A stretch of 64,000 bases of DNA, taken from Rhizorhabdus histidinilytica (lineage in GTDB: Bacteria; Pseudomonadota; Alphaproteobacteria; Sphingomonadales; Sphingomonadaceae). The stretch covers positions 310,001 through 374,000 of the forward strand of contig NZ_FUYM01000005.1 in assembly GCF_900167915.1 (NCBI RefSeq), read 5' to 3'. The position numbers and the translations under genes were made by a program. This document shows, piece after piece, positions 36,797 to 45,179 of the stretch (position 1 is its first letter; every line of letters starts with the position of its first letter). Below the pieces are notes generated by a model. The model did no database searches and was not told the DNA's origin. It worked only from the letters and a program-made list of their open reading frames with translations.

Positions 36797-37237
36797 CTAC
36801 AGATCGCGGTCGACCAGATGATGTTCGAGGTCGCCGGCCTCATCCTCCGACACGGTCCAGCCGCGCACCGACACGCCGGCCTTGTGGACCGATTCGGGAT
36901 CGCCGCTGACCAGCGGGTGCCAGTCGGGCAGCGGCTGTCCCTCGTCGAGCAGCCGGTAGGCGCAGGTCGAAGGCAGCCAGTCGATCTCGCGCAGGACGCG
37001 TGGGGTCAGCCGCACGCATTCGGGAACGAAGGTGCGGCGGTGCTTATAGTCCTTGCACAGGCCGGTACGGCGATCGAGCAGGCGGCAGGCGACGTTGGTC
37101 GCCATCAGTTCGCCCGTCTCCTCGTCCTCCAACTTGTGGAGGCAGCATTTTCCGCAGCCGTCGCACAGCGACTCCCACTCGGCCCGCGTCATCTCGTCGA
37201 GCCGCTTGGTCTCCCAGAACGGCTTGTCGTTTGCCAT
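36797..37237 (-). CDS. YcgN family cysteine cluster protein (UPF0260)
   Basis: 146-residue protein with the CxxCxxCC-type cluster [20 protein letters not shown] near residue 24 and further Cys in [19 protein letters not shown] and FVPECVRLT, as in YcgN/UPF0260 proteins, probably binding metal or an iron-sulfur cluster. The C-terminal half ([20 protein letters not shown]) is also conserved in the family. Its ATG directly abuts the stop codon of the upstream SCO gene, so both are cotranscribed. Confidence 0.92.
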   Translation of the reverse strand: MANDKPFWETKRLDEMTRAEWESLCDGCGKCCLHKLEDEETGELMATNVACRLLDRRTGLCKDYKHRRTFVPECVRLTPRVLREIDWLPSTCAYRLLDEGQPLPDWHPLVSGDPESVHKAGVSVRGWTVSEDEAGDLEHHLVDRDL

Positions 37238-37843
37238 CTACCTTGCCCAGCGCTCGATGTCGGCGGCGACCGCGTCGGCATCCTTGTCCTGGGCCACCAG
37301 CGCCAGCGGCTTGCCCTGCGGATCGAACAGCATCGCCTGGCGGCTATGGTCGACCAGATAGCCGGGGGTGCCGGGCGTACCGTCCTGCTTCTTGTAATAG
37401 ATCGCGAATTCCTTGGCCACGGCGGCGATCTCGGCCTCGCTGCCGGTCAGGCCGATCAGCTTGGGATGGAAGGCGCGGACGAACTGCCTGAGCACCGGCG
37501 GGGTGTCGCGCGCGGGATCGACGGTGATGAAGATCGGCTGGATCTTCGCCGCCAGCGCCGGGTTCGACGCCTCGATCTTCCGATATCCCTTCATCAGGGT
37601 CTGCACGTCGACCGGGCAGACGTCGGGGCAGAAGGTGTAGCCGAAATAGATCAGCCGGTACTTGCCCGCGAAATCGCCGTCGCTGATCTTGCGGCCGTCC
37701 TGGTCGGTCAGGGTGAAGGGGCCGCCGATCTTCGCGTCGGCCAGCGGCGGCGTCTCGGCCGCAGGGCCGCAACCCGACAGGAGCGGCGGTGCCGCGAACA
37801 AGAGCAGCGCGGCGAGCGCGCGCGACAGGATCGGATTGTTCAT
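37238..37843 (-). CDS. SCO1/SenC family copper chaperone lipoprotein
   Basis: 201-residue thioredoxin-fold SCO protein that delivers copper to, or reduces thiols in, the CuA site of cytochrome c oxidase. Lipobox LLSGCG after an N-terminal hydrophobic helix indicates a periplasm-facing lipoprotein. Copper ligands are C and C in FCPDVCPVD and the distal His in LVDHSRQAM; YFGYTFCPDVCP is the SCO signature. ATG 37843 is preferred because the signal peptide then begins normally; ATG 37858 would add five residues. Immediately upstream of ycgN-like. Confidence 0.92.
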   Translation of the reverse strand: MNNPILSRALAALLLFAAPPLLSGCGPAAETPPLADAKIGGPFTLTDQDGRKISDGDFAGKYRLIYFGYTFCPDVCPVDVQTLMKGYRKIEASNPALAAKIQPIFITVDPARDTPPVLRQFVRAFHPKLIGLTGSEAEIAAVAKEFAIYYKKQDGTPGTPGYLVDHSRQAMLFDPQGKPLALVAQDKDADAVAADIERWAR

Positions 37844-37911
37844 GGTGCGGCCAGCCATGCTTTGCTATTGGCCCAGGCGCAAGGGCGTTTCATAACAGGG
37901 ACATGCCACAT

Positions 37912-38523
37912 ATGATGATCCGCCGCCACCTGCTGGCCGCTGGCGTCGCCGCCACGATCGGTCTCGCCGCCGCACCCGCCGCCGCCCAGTTCTCGGACAG
38001 CTACAATTTCCTCAACGCGGTTCGCCAGTCCGACGGGACCAAGGCGACCAAGGCGCTCGAGGGCAATGGCGCGACGCTGGTCAACACGCGCGACTATTCG
38101 ACCGGCGAGACCGCGCTGATGATCACGATCAAACGGCGCGACCTGACCTGGTCGAGCTTCCTGCTCGGCAAGGGCGCCAACCCCAATGTCCGCGACGCGC
38201 AGGGCAATGCCCCGCTCCACGCCGCGGCGCTGCTCGGCTTCACCGAAGGGGCCGAACTGCTGCTGGGCCGTCGGGCGCAGGTCAATATGGCCAACAACAG
38301 CGGGGAGACGCCGCTGATCATCGCCGTGCAGCAGCGCAACGTGCCGATGGTCCGCCTGCTGCTGATGAACGGCGCCGACCCGAAGATCGCCGATCGCATC
38401 GCCGGCAAGTCCGCCCGGGACTATGCCTCCGAAGACCCGCGCGGCAGCGCCGTGCTCAAGGTGATCGACGAGACCAAGTCGACCGTCGCGCCAAAGAAGA
38501 ACATCGCGGGGCCGGGGCTTTAA
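37912..38523 (+). CDS. Exported ankyrin-repeat protein
   Basis: 203-residue protein with a signal peptide (RRHLLAAGVAATIGLAAAPAAAQ) and three to four ankyrin repeats: GETALMITIKRRDLTWSSFL, then GNAPLHAAALLGFTEGAELL and GETPLIIAVQQRNVPMVRLL, each followed by G.A....N.. turns. A Lys-rich tail ends the protein. Likely a periplasmic protein-binding scaffold. ATG 37912 is chosen because an ACAGGGA sequence is ten bases upstream; ATG 37903 is in frame but too close to it. It diverges from the SCO gene. Confidence 0.85.
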   Translation: MMIRRHLLAAGVAATIGLAAAPAAAQFSDSYNFLNAVRQSDGTKATKALEGNGATLVNTRDYSTGETALMITIKRRDLTWSSFLLGKGANPNVRDAQGNAPLHAAALLGFTEGAELLLGRRAQVNMANNSGETPLIIAVQQRNVPMVRLLLMNGADPKIADRIAGKSARDYASEDPRGSAVLKVIDETKSTVAPKKNIAGPGL

Positions 38524-38972
38524 GCCTGGAATAGCGGCCGGTCGAGCAGCAGATGGACGAGCGGATAGGGGCGCCCCTGTCCGTCGCGGTCCGAGCGGCC
38601 GGTCGGCACGAAGCCGAGCCGCCGATAGAAGCCCACCGCCTGCCCGTTCTGCTCATTGACGTCGGTGGTGACCGCACCGTGCAGCGCCGCCGCATGATCG
38701 ACCAGCGCGCGGCCGACGCCGGCGCCGCGATGCCGCGGATCGACGAACAGCGCCTCCATGTGCGAATCGTTCATCAGCAGGAAGCCGATCGCGTGGTCGT
38801 CTTCGCCGACCGCCAGCCAGAGCGGCGCGCCCGGCAGGAATTCCGCGACCTCACGGCCGATCGCGGCGCGATCCTCAGGCGTCAGGAAATCATGGGTGGC
38901 GTCGACCGCATCGCCCCAGATCTCCACCGCGCGGGCGCCTTCCGCGGGTCGCATCGGCCTGATCCTGATCAT
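38520..38972 (-). CDS. GNAT-family N-acetyltransferase
   Basis: 150-residue acetyltransferase resembling YjaB. Acetyl-CoA motif A is LFVDPRHRGAGVGRALVDHA (R/QxxGxG/A); motif B is NEQNGQAVGFYRRLGFVPTG. N-terminal IRPMRPAEGARAVEIWGDAV is usual for this branch. The acceptor is unknown. Its end overlaps the convergent ankyrin gene by four bases. Confidence 0.88.
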   Translation of the reverse strand: MIRIRPMRPAEGARAVEIWGDAVDATHDFLTPEDRAAIGREVAEFLPGAPLWLAVGEDDHAIGFLLMNDSHMEALFVDPRHRGAGVGRALVDHAAALHGAVTTDVNEQNGQAVGFYRRLGFVPTGRSDRDGQGRPYPLVHLLLDRPLFQA

Positions 38973-39026
38973 CGGCGCGGCTGATAGCGGCGCTGGCAGG
39001 CGCCGGCAACGGGTCCGGAGCCTCTC

Positions 39027-39512
39027 CTATACGCAGCTTTCCGGAAACGGGTCGAGGTCGCCCCACAACCGGCGCGCGGCGCGACGGGCGAAGCGGAGGG
39101 TTTCGGCCTTGCGGCGTGCGCCCGGCAGCGGGCGGTGGAGCGGTTCGCGCAGGACCGCGGCCTCGTAGCGGTCGGCGACGATCAGCCCGCAGCAGTCGGG
39201 GCGGAACGGGTCGGTGCCGAACGGCGACAGATCGAACCCGCCGGGCACCGCCCAGAAGAAACGGTCGCAATAGTCGAGGTAGAAGGGCCATTTGGCGTCA
39301 CCGAGCAGGTCGGCGCGCGACACCTTGATCTCGACGATGGTGATGCAGCCCTTCGCGTCGATCGCCATGATATCGGCGCGCCGGCCGTTGCCGAGCGGAA
39401 CCTCGGGCAGCGGAGTCAGCTCGGCCTGAAGGAACATCCGCGCCACCCCACGCGCGACATCGGCCGCAACCATCGGGGCGAGCGAATCGATCGAGTCGGG
39501 GGCACTGGCCAT
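39027..39512 (-). CDS. mmcB: MmcB family DNA repair protein
   Basis: 161-residue protein of the MmcB family (PF06319), a predicted PD-(D/E)xK nuclease-like protein; in Caulobacter MmcB acts in mitomycin C damage repair. Candidate active-site residues are D in RRADIMAID and E-x-K in TIVEIKVSRADLLGD; the block DAKWPFYLDYCDRFFWAVP is diagnostic. The ATG at 39512 is used; 39530 gives six more residues and cannot be excluded. Confidence 0.9.
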   Translation of the reverse strand: MASAPDSIDSLAPMVAADVARGVARMFLQAELTPLPEVPLGNGRRADIMAIDAKGCITIVEIKVSRADLLGDAKWPFYLDYCDRFFWAVPGGFDLSPFGTDPFRPDCCGLIVADRYEAAVLREPLHRPLPGARRKAETLRFARRAARRLWGDLDPFPESCV

Positions 39513-39556
39513 GGTTCGGAAATAGAACATTGCGGGAACGATGGGAAGGCCCGTCG

Positions 39557-39895
39557 TCAGAGCAACACCTCGCCGGCGATACGCCCGGCCTCGGGATGAT
39601 CGATCTCGACCGCCCATAGGTCGGGGTCGGAGCGCCGCCGCCGCGCGACATAGTCGCCGGCGGCGCCCGGTTCGTCGGGATCGGCGGGCCCGACCGGCTC
39701 GAGGCCATGTCCGCCCTCGAACCGCCACACCCGCTCGACGATCGCGCCGAGCACGCCGCGATCGGCCAGCAGCAGCAGGATCGCGCCGGCGATCGCGTCG
39801 CCGCGATGGATGACCATCGCCGATCCGCCCTCGGCCTCGATCCGGCGGATCAGCGCCGAGACCAGCAGCCCGGACGCCGCCCGCGGCTCGGTCAT
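39557..39895 (-). CDS. DUF1491 family protein
   Basis: 112-residue cytoplasmic protein of the alphaproteobacterial DUF1491 family: SGLLVSALIRRIEAEGGSAM, VIHRGDAIAGAILLLL and the C-terminal RRRSDPDLWAVEIDHPEAG, each conserved. Function unknown. ATG 39895 overlaps the stop codon of the upstream thioesterase gene (ATGA), so the pair is coupled; ptsN lies just above them. Confidence 0.9.
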   Translation of the reverse strand: MTEPRAASGLLVSALIRRIEAEGGSAMVIHRGDAIAGAILLLLADRGVLGAIVERVWRFEGGHGLEPVGPADPDEPGAAGDYVARRRRSDPDLWAVEIDHPEAGRIAGEVLL

Positions 39896-40347
39896 AGGCG
39901 CGCGTAACCCGGCAGGGTAGCGAGCGGGATGCGCGATCGCATGAAGGTCCCGGTGCCCCGCGCGACCTCCTCCCCCTCCGCGTCGATCAGCCGCGCGTCG
40001 GCGACCAGCACGCGGCGGCGGCCGTTGACCCAGCGGCCCTCGGCGGTCACCGGTCCCTCCTTCATCGGCCGGGTGAGCAGCAGGTTGAAGGCGGTGGTGA
40101 GCAGGAAGAAATCGTTGACCAGGCTGTTCGCCGCATAGAAGGCGGCATCGTCGAGCATCTTGAAATAGGTGGTGCCGTGCGCCGCGCCGGCGGCGTGGAA
40201 ATGAACCGGATCGACGGTGAAGTGGATTCGCGACACCCCTTCGCCACCGATCTCCAGCCGCGACTGGAACAGTCGGTTGATCGGCGCCGCCGCATAGAGC
40301 GACTCGAGCGCGCGATAATGCGCTTCCGCCCCGGTCTCGCCGCTCAT
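39892..40347 (-). CDS. PaaI-type hotdog-fold thioesterase
   Basis: 151-residue hotdog protein of the PaaI/acyl-CoA thioesterase group. The core carries GVSRIHFTVDPVHFHAAGAAHGT with the HG(T)xxxxMxDDAA signature (TTYFKMLDDAAFYAAN), in which the Asp/Asn is the usual catalytic position, and GRWVNGRRRVLVADARL. Substrate unknown. It sits between ptsN and the DUF1491 gene. Confidence 0.85.
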   Translation of the reverse strand: MSGETGAEAHYRALESLYAAAPINRLFQSRLEIGGEGVSRIHFTVDPVHFHAAGAAHGTTYFKMLDDAAFYAANSLVNDFFLLTTAFNLLLTRPMKEGPVTAEGRWVNGRRRVLVADARLIDAEGEEVARGTGTFMRSRIPLATLPGYARL

Positions 40348-40369
40348 CGCCCGATTCCCATCGGCGGCG

Positions 40370-40855
40370 TCAGGCCGCGTGCCGGGCCTCGCCGGCCGCG
40401 AACAGCGCGTAGAGCGCATCGTCCGACCCGGCGCCGCGGAGCTTCGCGACGAACGCCTTGTCGCGCATCCGCCGGCTGACGCGGGCGAGCGCCTTGAGAT
40501 GCTCGACCCCGGCGTCGACCGGCGAGAGCAGCAGGAAGACCAGGTCGACCGGCAGGTCGTCGATCGCCGCGAAGTCGATCGGATTGGCGAGTCGGGCGAA
40601 CAGGCCGACGACTCGATCGAGTCCCTCGATCTTGCCGTGGGGAATCGCGACGCCGCCACCGAAGCCGGTCGATCCCAGCCGCTCGCGCTCCACCAACCGT
40701 TCGACGATCACCCGCGCCTCGCCGTCGACGAGCTTCGCGGCGACGCCCGCAAGCTGCTGGAACAGGGCCTTCTTGTTGGGGACGACCAATGCGGCCTGCA
40801 CCGCCTGAGGCGATAGCAGGTCGCTCAGGTCGTCCATCGATTTGTTGTCAGTCAT
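40370..40855 (-). CDS. ptsN: Nitrogen regulatory phosphotransferase EIIA (PtsN)
   Basis: 161-residue EIIA-Ntr protein, the terminal phosphoacceptor of the nitrogen PTS, regulating potassium uptake, stress and carbon/nitrogen balance by its phosphorylation state. The phosphorylated His lies in GGVAIPHGKIEG; PVDLVFLLLSPVDAGVEHLKALARVSR is diagnostic. It directly follows hpf on the same strand, the order hpf-ptsN being conserved in many proteobacteria. A second in-frame ATG at 40837 is possible. Confidence 0.95.
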   Translation of the reverse strand: MTDNKSMDDLSDLLSPQAVQAALVVPNKKALFQQLAGVAAKLVDGEARVIVERLVERERLGSTGFGGGVAIPHGKIEGLDRVVGLFARLANPIDFAAIDDLPVDLVFLLLSPVDAGVEHLKALARVSRRMRDKAFVAKLRGAGSDDALYALFAAGEARHAA

Positions 40856-40875
40856 TCGACGGGGTTCGCTATTCC

Positions 40876-41457
40876 TTATCCGGCCGCCCGGCTCGGCTCC
40901 ACCCAGCCGATCGTGCCGTCGGTGCGCCGATACACCATATTGAAGGCGCCCGTACCAGAATTTCGGAAGAGAAGCGCGGTCGTATTTCGAAGGTCGAGCA
41001 TCATCACCGCGTCGGACACGCTGGCGTCGGGAACGTCGACCCGCGTTTCGGCGATGATCACCGGGCTGTCGCCGGCGGCCTCGTCCTCGCTCGGCGCCTC
41101 GAACACGGTATAGCCAGCATTCTCGTCGATCGCGTCGACGAGCTGCGGCGTCGCGGGAACCCGCGACTTGAGCCGGTTCATATAGCGGCGGAGCTGGGTT
41201 TCGATCCGGTCGGCGGCCTGGTCGAAGGCCGGATGCGCATCCATCGCCTGGCCCGATCCCTTCAGGATCACGCCGTGCATGACATGGGCGACGATGTCGC
41301 AGGAAAAACCGTTGCCGTGCTGGCCGCGCCCGAAGGTCACATGGGCGGAGAGGCTTCGGGAGAAGAATTTGTCGGCGATCGCGTGGAGCCGGGTCTCGAC
41401 ATGGGTCCGGAGGGCGTTGCCCGTATCAACCTGATGTCCCGAAACACGAATTTCCAT
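40876..41457 (-). CDS. hpf: Ribosome hibernation-promoting factor (long form)
   Basis: 193-residue long HPF that dimerises 70S ribosomes into inactive 100S particles in stationary phase. N-terminal S30AE domain (MEIRVSGHQVDTGNALRTHV, HVTFGRGQHGNGFSCDIVAH, ADRIETQLRRYMNRLKSR) and a C-terminal dimerisation domain (MMLDLRNTTALLFRNSGTGA then FNMVYRRTDGTIGWVEP), linked by an acidic spacer. ATG 41457 has GGAG eight bases upstream. The frame extends further upstream but without homology. Confidence 0.95.
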   Translation of the reverse strand: MEIRVSGHQVDTGNALRTHVETRLHAIADKFFSRSLSAHVTFGRGQHGNGFSCDIVAHVMHGVILKGSGQAMDAHPAFDQAADRIETQLRRYMNRLKSRVPATPQLVDAIDENAGYTVFEAPSEDEAAGDSPVIIAETRVDVPDASVSDAVMMLDLRNTTALLFRNSGTGAFNMVYRRTDGTIGWVEPSRAAG

Positions 41458-41537
41458 GGCAATTCTCCAACTTCTGGTGTGCCGGTGGTGGACCGCCCCG
41501 TGGCTTGCCGCCATCCGGACATTATCGGATTGTCTTC

Positions 41538-42242
41538 TCAGCCCGTTGCACCCTCCAACCAGAGCGGCGCATCAAGCTTCTCAACAAAGGCCTTGTGTCG
41601 TTCCAGTTCCTCCTCGCTCGCAAAATGGGGGCGGATCGCCCGGATCGTCCTGCTCGCCGCCACGACCGCACGGGGGGTGGCGACGACAACGACCTCCTCG
41701 ACCACGGCCTCGCCGATCGACAGGCCGATCTGGCGGCCGCCGGTCAGCTCGACATAGAGTTGGGCAAGGAGCTGTGCATCGAGCAGCGCGCCATGCTTGA
41801 CCCGGTGGCTGCGGTCGATCCCGTAGCGGCTGCACAATGCGTCGAGGCTGTGCTTGGCGCCCGGGTGGATCTTGCGGGCGATCTGCAGCGTGTCGACCAT
41901 CCGGCCCATGTCGACGATCGGCCGGCCGCAGGCGCCCAGCTCCCAGTTGAGGAAGCCGAAGTCGAAGCTGGCATTATGCGCGACCAGCGGTGCGTCGCCG
42001 ATGAAGTCGAGCAGCTCCTCGACCTTGTCGGCGAACAGCGGCTTGTCGCTCAGGAAGCGTTCGGACAGGCCGTGGACCTGTTCGGCCTCGAACGGCATCG
42101 GCCGCTGCGGGTTGAAATAGCAGTGGAAGCTGTTGCCAGTTTCGACCCGGTTGACCAGTTCGACGCAGCCTATCTCGACCAGCCGATCGCCCGTTGCGGG
42201 GTTCAGGCCGGTTGTTTCGGTGTCGAAGACGATTTCACGCAT
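41538..42242 (-). CDS. dnaQ: DNA polymerase III epsilon subunit (proofreading exonuclease)
   Basis: 234-residue 3'-5' exonuclease of the replicative polymerase. Exo I FDTETTGLNP (D7-x-E9), Exo II VAHNASFDFGFLNWEL and Exo III region DRSHRVKHGALLDAQLLAQL (H...D) are all intact; the C-terminal tail contacts the alpha subunit. Its ATG overlaps the coaE end by eight bases, so coaE and dnaQ are coupled, an arrangement common in alphaproteobacteria (aroE-coaE-dnaQ). Confidence 0.96.
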   Translation of the reverse strand: MREIVFDTETTGLNPATGDRLVEIGCVELVNRVETGNSFHCYFNPQRPMPFEAEQVHGLSERFLSDKPLFADKVEELLDFIGDAPLVAHNASFDFGFLNWELGACGRPIVDMGRMVDTLQIARKIHPGAKHSLDALCSRYGIDRSHRVKHGALLDAQLLAQLYVELTGGRQIGLSIGEAVVEEVVVVATPRAVVAASRTIRAIRPHFASEEELERHKAFVEKLDAPLWLEGATG

Positions 42243-42843
42243 GCCGGCAATATCGGACTCCGCGCGCGGTGAGGCAAGAGACGAGATGACGGACGGCCCC
42301 ACGGGTCCGGTCGATCGTGCCGCCCGTGTCGATCACCATGTCGGCGCGCGCGCGCTTCTGGTGATCGGGCAGTTGCAGCGAGCGGATATGCTTGAGTTTC
42401 AACGGATTCATTCCCGGCCGCGCGAGCACCCGGCGGGCCTGCTTCCACGCCGGGGCCGACACCACGGCGATCGCGTCGACCTGTCGCCAGCCCTTCTTCT
42501 CGAACAGCAGCGGGATGTCGAGCACCACCAGCGGGCGCGATCGGTGCCGTCGGAGGAAGAGTCGGCGCGACTCGACCAGTGCGGGATGGATGATCCGTTC
42601 GAGTCGGTGGAGCGCCGCCTTGTCGCCGAGCACCGCCTTGCCGAGCACCGTACGGTCGATGCCGTGCGGCCCCGCCGTGCCGGGAAAGGCCGCCTCGATC
42701 GCCGCGACCAGCTTGCCGCCGCGGCCCTGGAGGCGGTGGACCTCGGCATCGGCGTCGTAGACCGGGACACCGAGGCGGCGGAACATCGCCGCCACGGTCG
42801 ACTTGCCCATGCCGATCGATCCGGTGAGGCCGAGGACGATCAT
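42235..42843 (-). CDS. coaE: Dephospho-CoA kinase
   Basis: 202-residue kinase catalysing the last step of coenzyme A synthesis. P-loop GLTGSIGMGKST starts at residue 5; VPVYDADAEVHRL (substrate Asp), LERIIHPALVESRR, LVVLDIPLLFEKKGW are characteristic. ATG 42843 follows the aroE stop by 14 bases. Overlaps dnaQ downstream. Confidence 0.95.
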   Translation of the reverse strand: MIVLGLTGSIGMGKSTVAAMFRRLGVPVYDADAEVHRLQGRGGKLVAAIEAAFPGTAGPHGIDRTVLGKAVLGDKAALHRLERIIHPALVESRRLFLRRHRSRPLVVLDIPLLFEKKGWRQVDAIAVVSAPAWKQARRVLARPGMNPLKLKHIRSLQLPDHQKRARADMVIDTGGTIDRTRGAVRHLVSCLTARGVRYCRHA

Positions 42844-42857
42844 CGCGACCCCGTGCC

Positions 42858-43712
42858 TCAGCCGACCAGCAGCGCGCGCAACGCGTCGTCCGCGTCGCGC
42901 GGCGCGGGCCGGCCGAAGAAGCGCTCGAACGCCGCCGCCGCCTGGCCGATCAGCATGTGAAGCCCGTCGATCGTCCGCAGCCCCCGGCGCTTCGCCTCGG
43001 CAAGCAGCGGGGTTTCGAGCGGGGCGTAGACGATGTCGTAGATCACCGCGTTGGGCGGGACATGGCTGAAGTCGAGCGCCAGCGGCGGCTGTCCGCTCAT
43101 GCCGAGCGAGGTGGTGTTGACGACAAGGTCGAGGATGCCTTCGCGGTCGTCGAACGGGAAATCGGTCGGGTGGGCGAAGATCTCGATCGGCGCGATCAGG
43201 CGCTCGTCGGGCTCGAACGCTTCCCGCAGCGAACGCGCCTTGGCGAGGTCGCGGGCAGCGATGACGATGGTGAAGCCATGGTCGTGGAGCGCCAGCACCA
43301 CCGCCTTGGCCGCGCCGCCGGTGCCGAACACCCGCGCCATGCGGAACAGGTGCTGCTGCGCGAGCAGCGGTTGGATCGGCTCCAGGAATCCCGCATAATC
43401 GGTGTTGTAGCCGACCAGCTCGCCATGCTCCGGCACCACCGTGTTGACCGCGCCGATCCGCTCGGCGGCGGGATCGATCCGGTCGATCAGCTTCATCACC
43501 GCCTGCTTGTGCGGGATGGTGACGTTGCAGCCGCGCCAGGCGGGATCGCGGCGGCGCTCCTCGAAGTAGATCCAAAGGTCTTCGGGCTTCACATGCGCCG
43601 CGCGATAGTCCGCTGCGAGTCCGGCCCGGTCGAGCCAGAATTTGTGGATCGTCGGCGACTTCGAATGGCCGATCGGATCGCCGATCACCTCTGCGAATGG
43701 CAGTTCGCTCAT
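42858..43712 (-). CDS. aroE: Shikimate dehydrogenase
   Basis: 284-residue NADP-dependent enzyme reducing 3-dehydroshikimate in aromatic amino acid synthesis. Substrate site AEVIGDPIGHSKSPTIHKFW (S-x-S) and GCNVTIPHKQAVM (catalytic Lys), later GAVNTVV and GYNTDYAGFL, nucleotide motif VFGTGGAAKAVVLAL, and C-terminal DGLHMLIGQAAAAFE are conserved. Start ATG 43712 overlaps the maf stop by four bases. Confidence 0.95.
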   Translation of the reverse strand: MSELPFAEVIGDPIGHSKSPTIHKFWLDRAGLAADYRAAHVKPEDLWIYFEERRRDPAWRGCNVTIPHKQAVMKLIDRIDPAAERIGAVNTVVPEHGELVGYNTDYAGFLEPIQPLLAQQHLFRMARVFGTGGAAKAVVLALHDHGFTIVIAARDLAKARSLREAFEPDERLIAPIEIFAHPTDFPFDDREGILDLVVNTTSLGMSGQPPLALDFSHVPPNAVIYDIVYAPLETPLLAEAKRRGLRTIDGLHMLIGQAAAAFERFFGRPAPRDADDALRALLVG

Positions 43713-44302
43713 GACGGCATCACCCCCCGAAGGCGCAGATAGTCGAGCAGCGGCAGCAGCGGCAGCCCCAATATGGTGAACTGGCTGCCCTCGATCCGCG
43801 CAAAGAGCTGGGCGCCGCGTCCCTCGATCCGGTAGCCGCCGACGCAATGGCCGATCTCGGGCCATTCGGCATCCAGATAGGCGTCGACGAACGCCTCGCC
43901 GAGCGGCCGGACGTGGAGGATCGCAGTATCGACATGGCGCCACACCGGCGCGCCGCCCTCGCAGATCACCGCCGCGCTGTGGAGCTTGTGGCGCTTGCCC
44001 GACAGCCGCAGCAGCAGGTCGCGCTGCGCCGCGCGCGTCTCGGCCTTGTCGATCATCGTGCCGTCGTCGAACGCAACGGTCGAATCGCAGCCGAGCACCA
44101 GGTCGGTCGGATGGCGCCGCGACAGCTTGGTCGCCTTGAGCTCGGCCAGCGCGTCGGCGAGATTGCGTGGCGACACACCCTCGGCACGCAGGCCGGCCTT
44201 CATGGAATCCTCGTCGACCCCGGCCGCCATCGCGGTGAACGGTACCCCAGCGGCATCGAGCATCCCCCGCCGCGATGCGGATTGCGAGGCGAGGATCAGC
44301 AT
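43709..44302 (-). CDS. maf: Maf family nucleotide pyrophosphatase
   Basis: 197-residue Maf protein, which hydrolyses non-canonical or pyrimidine nucleoside triphosphates to monophosphates. Opening LILASQSASRRGML, EDSMKAGLRAEGVSPRNLAD, the catalytic region LVLGCDSTV and GGYRIEGRGAQLFARIEGSQ-F are family hallmarks. Overlaps aroE by ATGA; maf-aroE-coaE-dnaQ form one minus-strand operon near the origin, as in many alphaproteobacteria. Confidence 0.94.
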   Translation of the reverse strand: MLILASQSASRRGMLDAAGVPFTAMAAGVDEDSMKAGLRAEGVSPRNLADALAELKATKLSRRHPTDLVLGCDSTVAFDDGTMIDKAETRAAQRDLLLRLSGKRHKLHSAAVICEGGAPVWRHVDTAILHVRPLGEAFVDAYLDAEWPEIGHCVGGYRIEGRGAQLFARIEGSQFTILGLPLLPLLDYLRLRGVMPS

Positions 44303-44354
44303 GGCTGCGCCTCCCGTCCCCTCGTTCCGGGGAGGAACGGAGCCGGAGTGTCCC

Positions 44355-45179
44355 TCACTTCGCTTCTTCCTTCGCCGAGCGTTCGTTGACGAGATTGATG
44401 ATCGCGGCCGCCGTCTCCTCGATCGAGCGGCGGGTGACGTCGATCACCGGCCATCCCTGGTCGGAGAAGATGCGCCGCGCGAAGCTCAGTTCGGCGGCGA
44501 CCTTCTCATGGTCGACATAGGCGGTCTCGGGCGACTGGTTGAGCGACAGCAACCGGTTGCGGCGGATCTGGACGAGCCGCTCGGGGCTGGTGGTCAATCC
44601 GACGATCAACGGGTGGACCAGCGCGTAGAAGGAGGGCGGCGGCGGGGATTCGACCACCAGCGGCACATTGGCGACCTTGTAGCCGCGATTGGCGAGGTAG
44701 ATCGAAGTCGGCGTCTTCGACGATCGCGATACGCCGGTCAGGATGATGTCCGCCTCCTCCCAGTCCTCGGAGGCGATGCCGTCGTCATGCGCGATCGTGT
44801 ACTGGATCGCCTCGACCCGCGCATAATAGGCGGCATCCAGGATGTGCTGCCGTCCCGGCCGGGCAAGCGCCTGCTGGCCGAGCAGCTGCGACAAGGCGTC
44901 GATCACCGGATCGAGGGCCGAGACGCTGGGCAGACCGAGCGCGTGGCACCGCGATTCGAGCCGGGTGCGGATGTCGTTGTTGACCAGGGTGAAGATCACC
45001 AGCCCCGGCCGCTGCGCGATTTCGAGAAGGATGCGGTCGAGGTGCCCCTGGCTGCGCACCATCGGCCAGAAATGCTTGATCGTCTCGACTCCCTCGAACT
45101 GGGCGAGCCCCGCCTTGGCGATGTTCTCGAGCGTCTCGCCGGTCGAATCCGACAGGAGGTGGAGATGGAGGCGGATCAT
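44355..45179 (-). CDS. ppsR: Bifunctional kinase/pyrophosphorylase regulating pyruvate, water/phosphate dikinase (DUF299)
   Basis: 274-residue regulatory protein that phosphorylates (with ADP) and dephosphorylates PEP synthase or PPDK. The P-loop GVSRSSKTPTSIYLAN near residue 150 is diagnostic; LHLLSDSTGETLENIAKAGL at the N-terminus and VGLTTSPERLVQIRRNRL are also conserved. Its start borders the proposed replication origin, and it is transcribed away from it. Neighbouring hemE on the other side reproduces the alphaproteobacterial origin context. Confidence 0.94.
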   Translation of the reverse strand: MIRLHLHLLSDSTGETLENIAKAGLAQFEGVETIKHFWPMVRSQGHLDRILLEIAQRPGLVIFTLVNNDIRTRLESRCHALGLPSVSALDPVIDALSQLLGQQALARPGRQHILDAAYYARVEAIQYTIAHDDGIASEDWEEADIILTGVSRSSKTPTSIYLANRGYKVANVPLVVESPPPPSFYALVHPLIVGLTTSPERLVQIRRNRLLSLNQSPETAYVDHEKVAAELSFARRIFSDQGWPVIDVTRRSIEETAAAIINLVNERSAKEEAK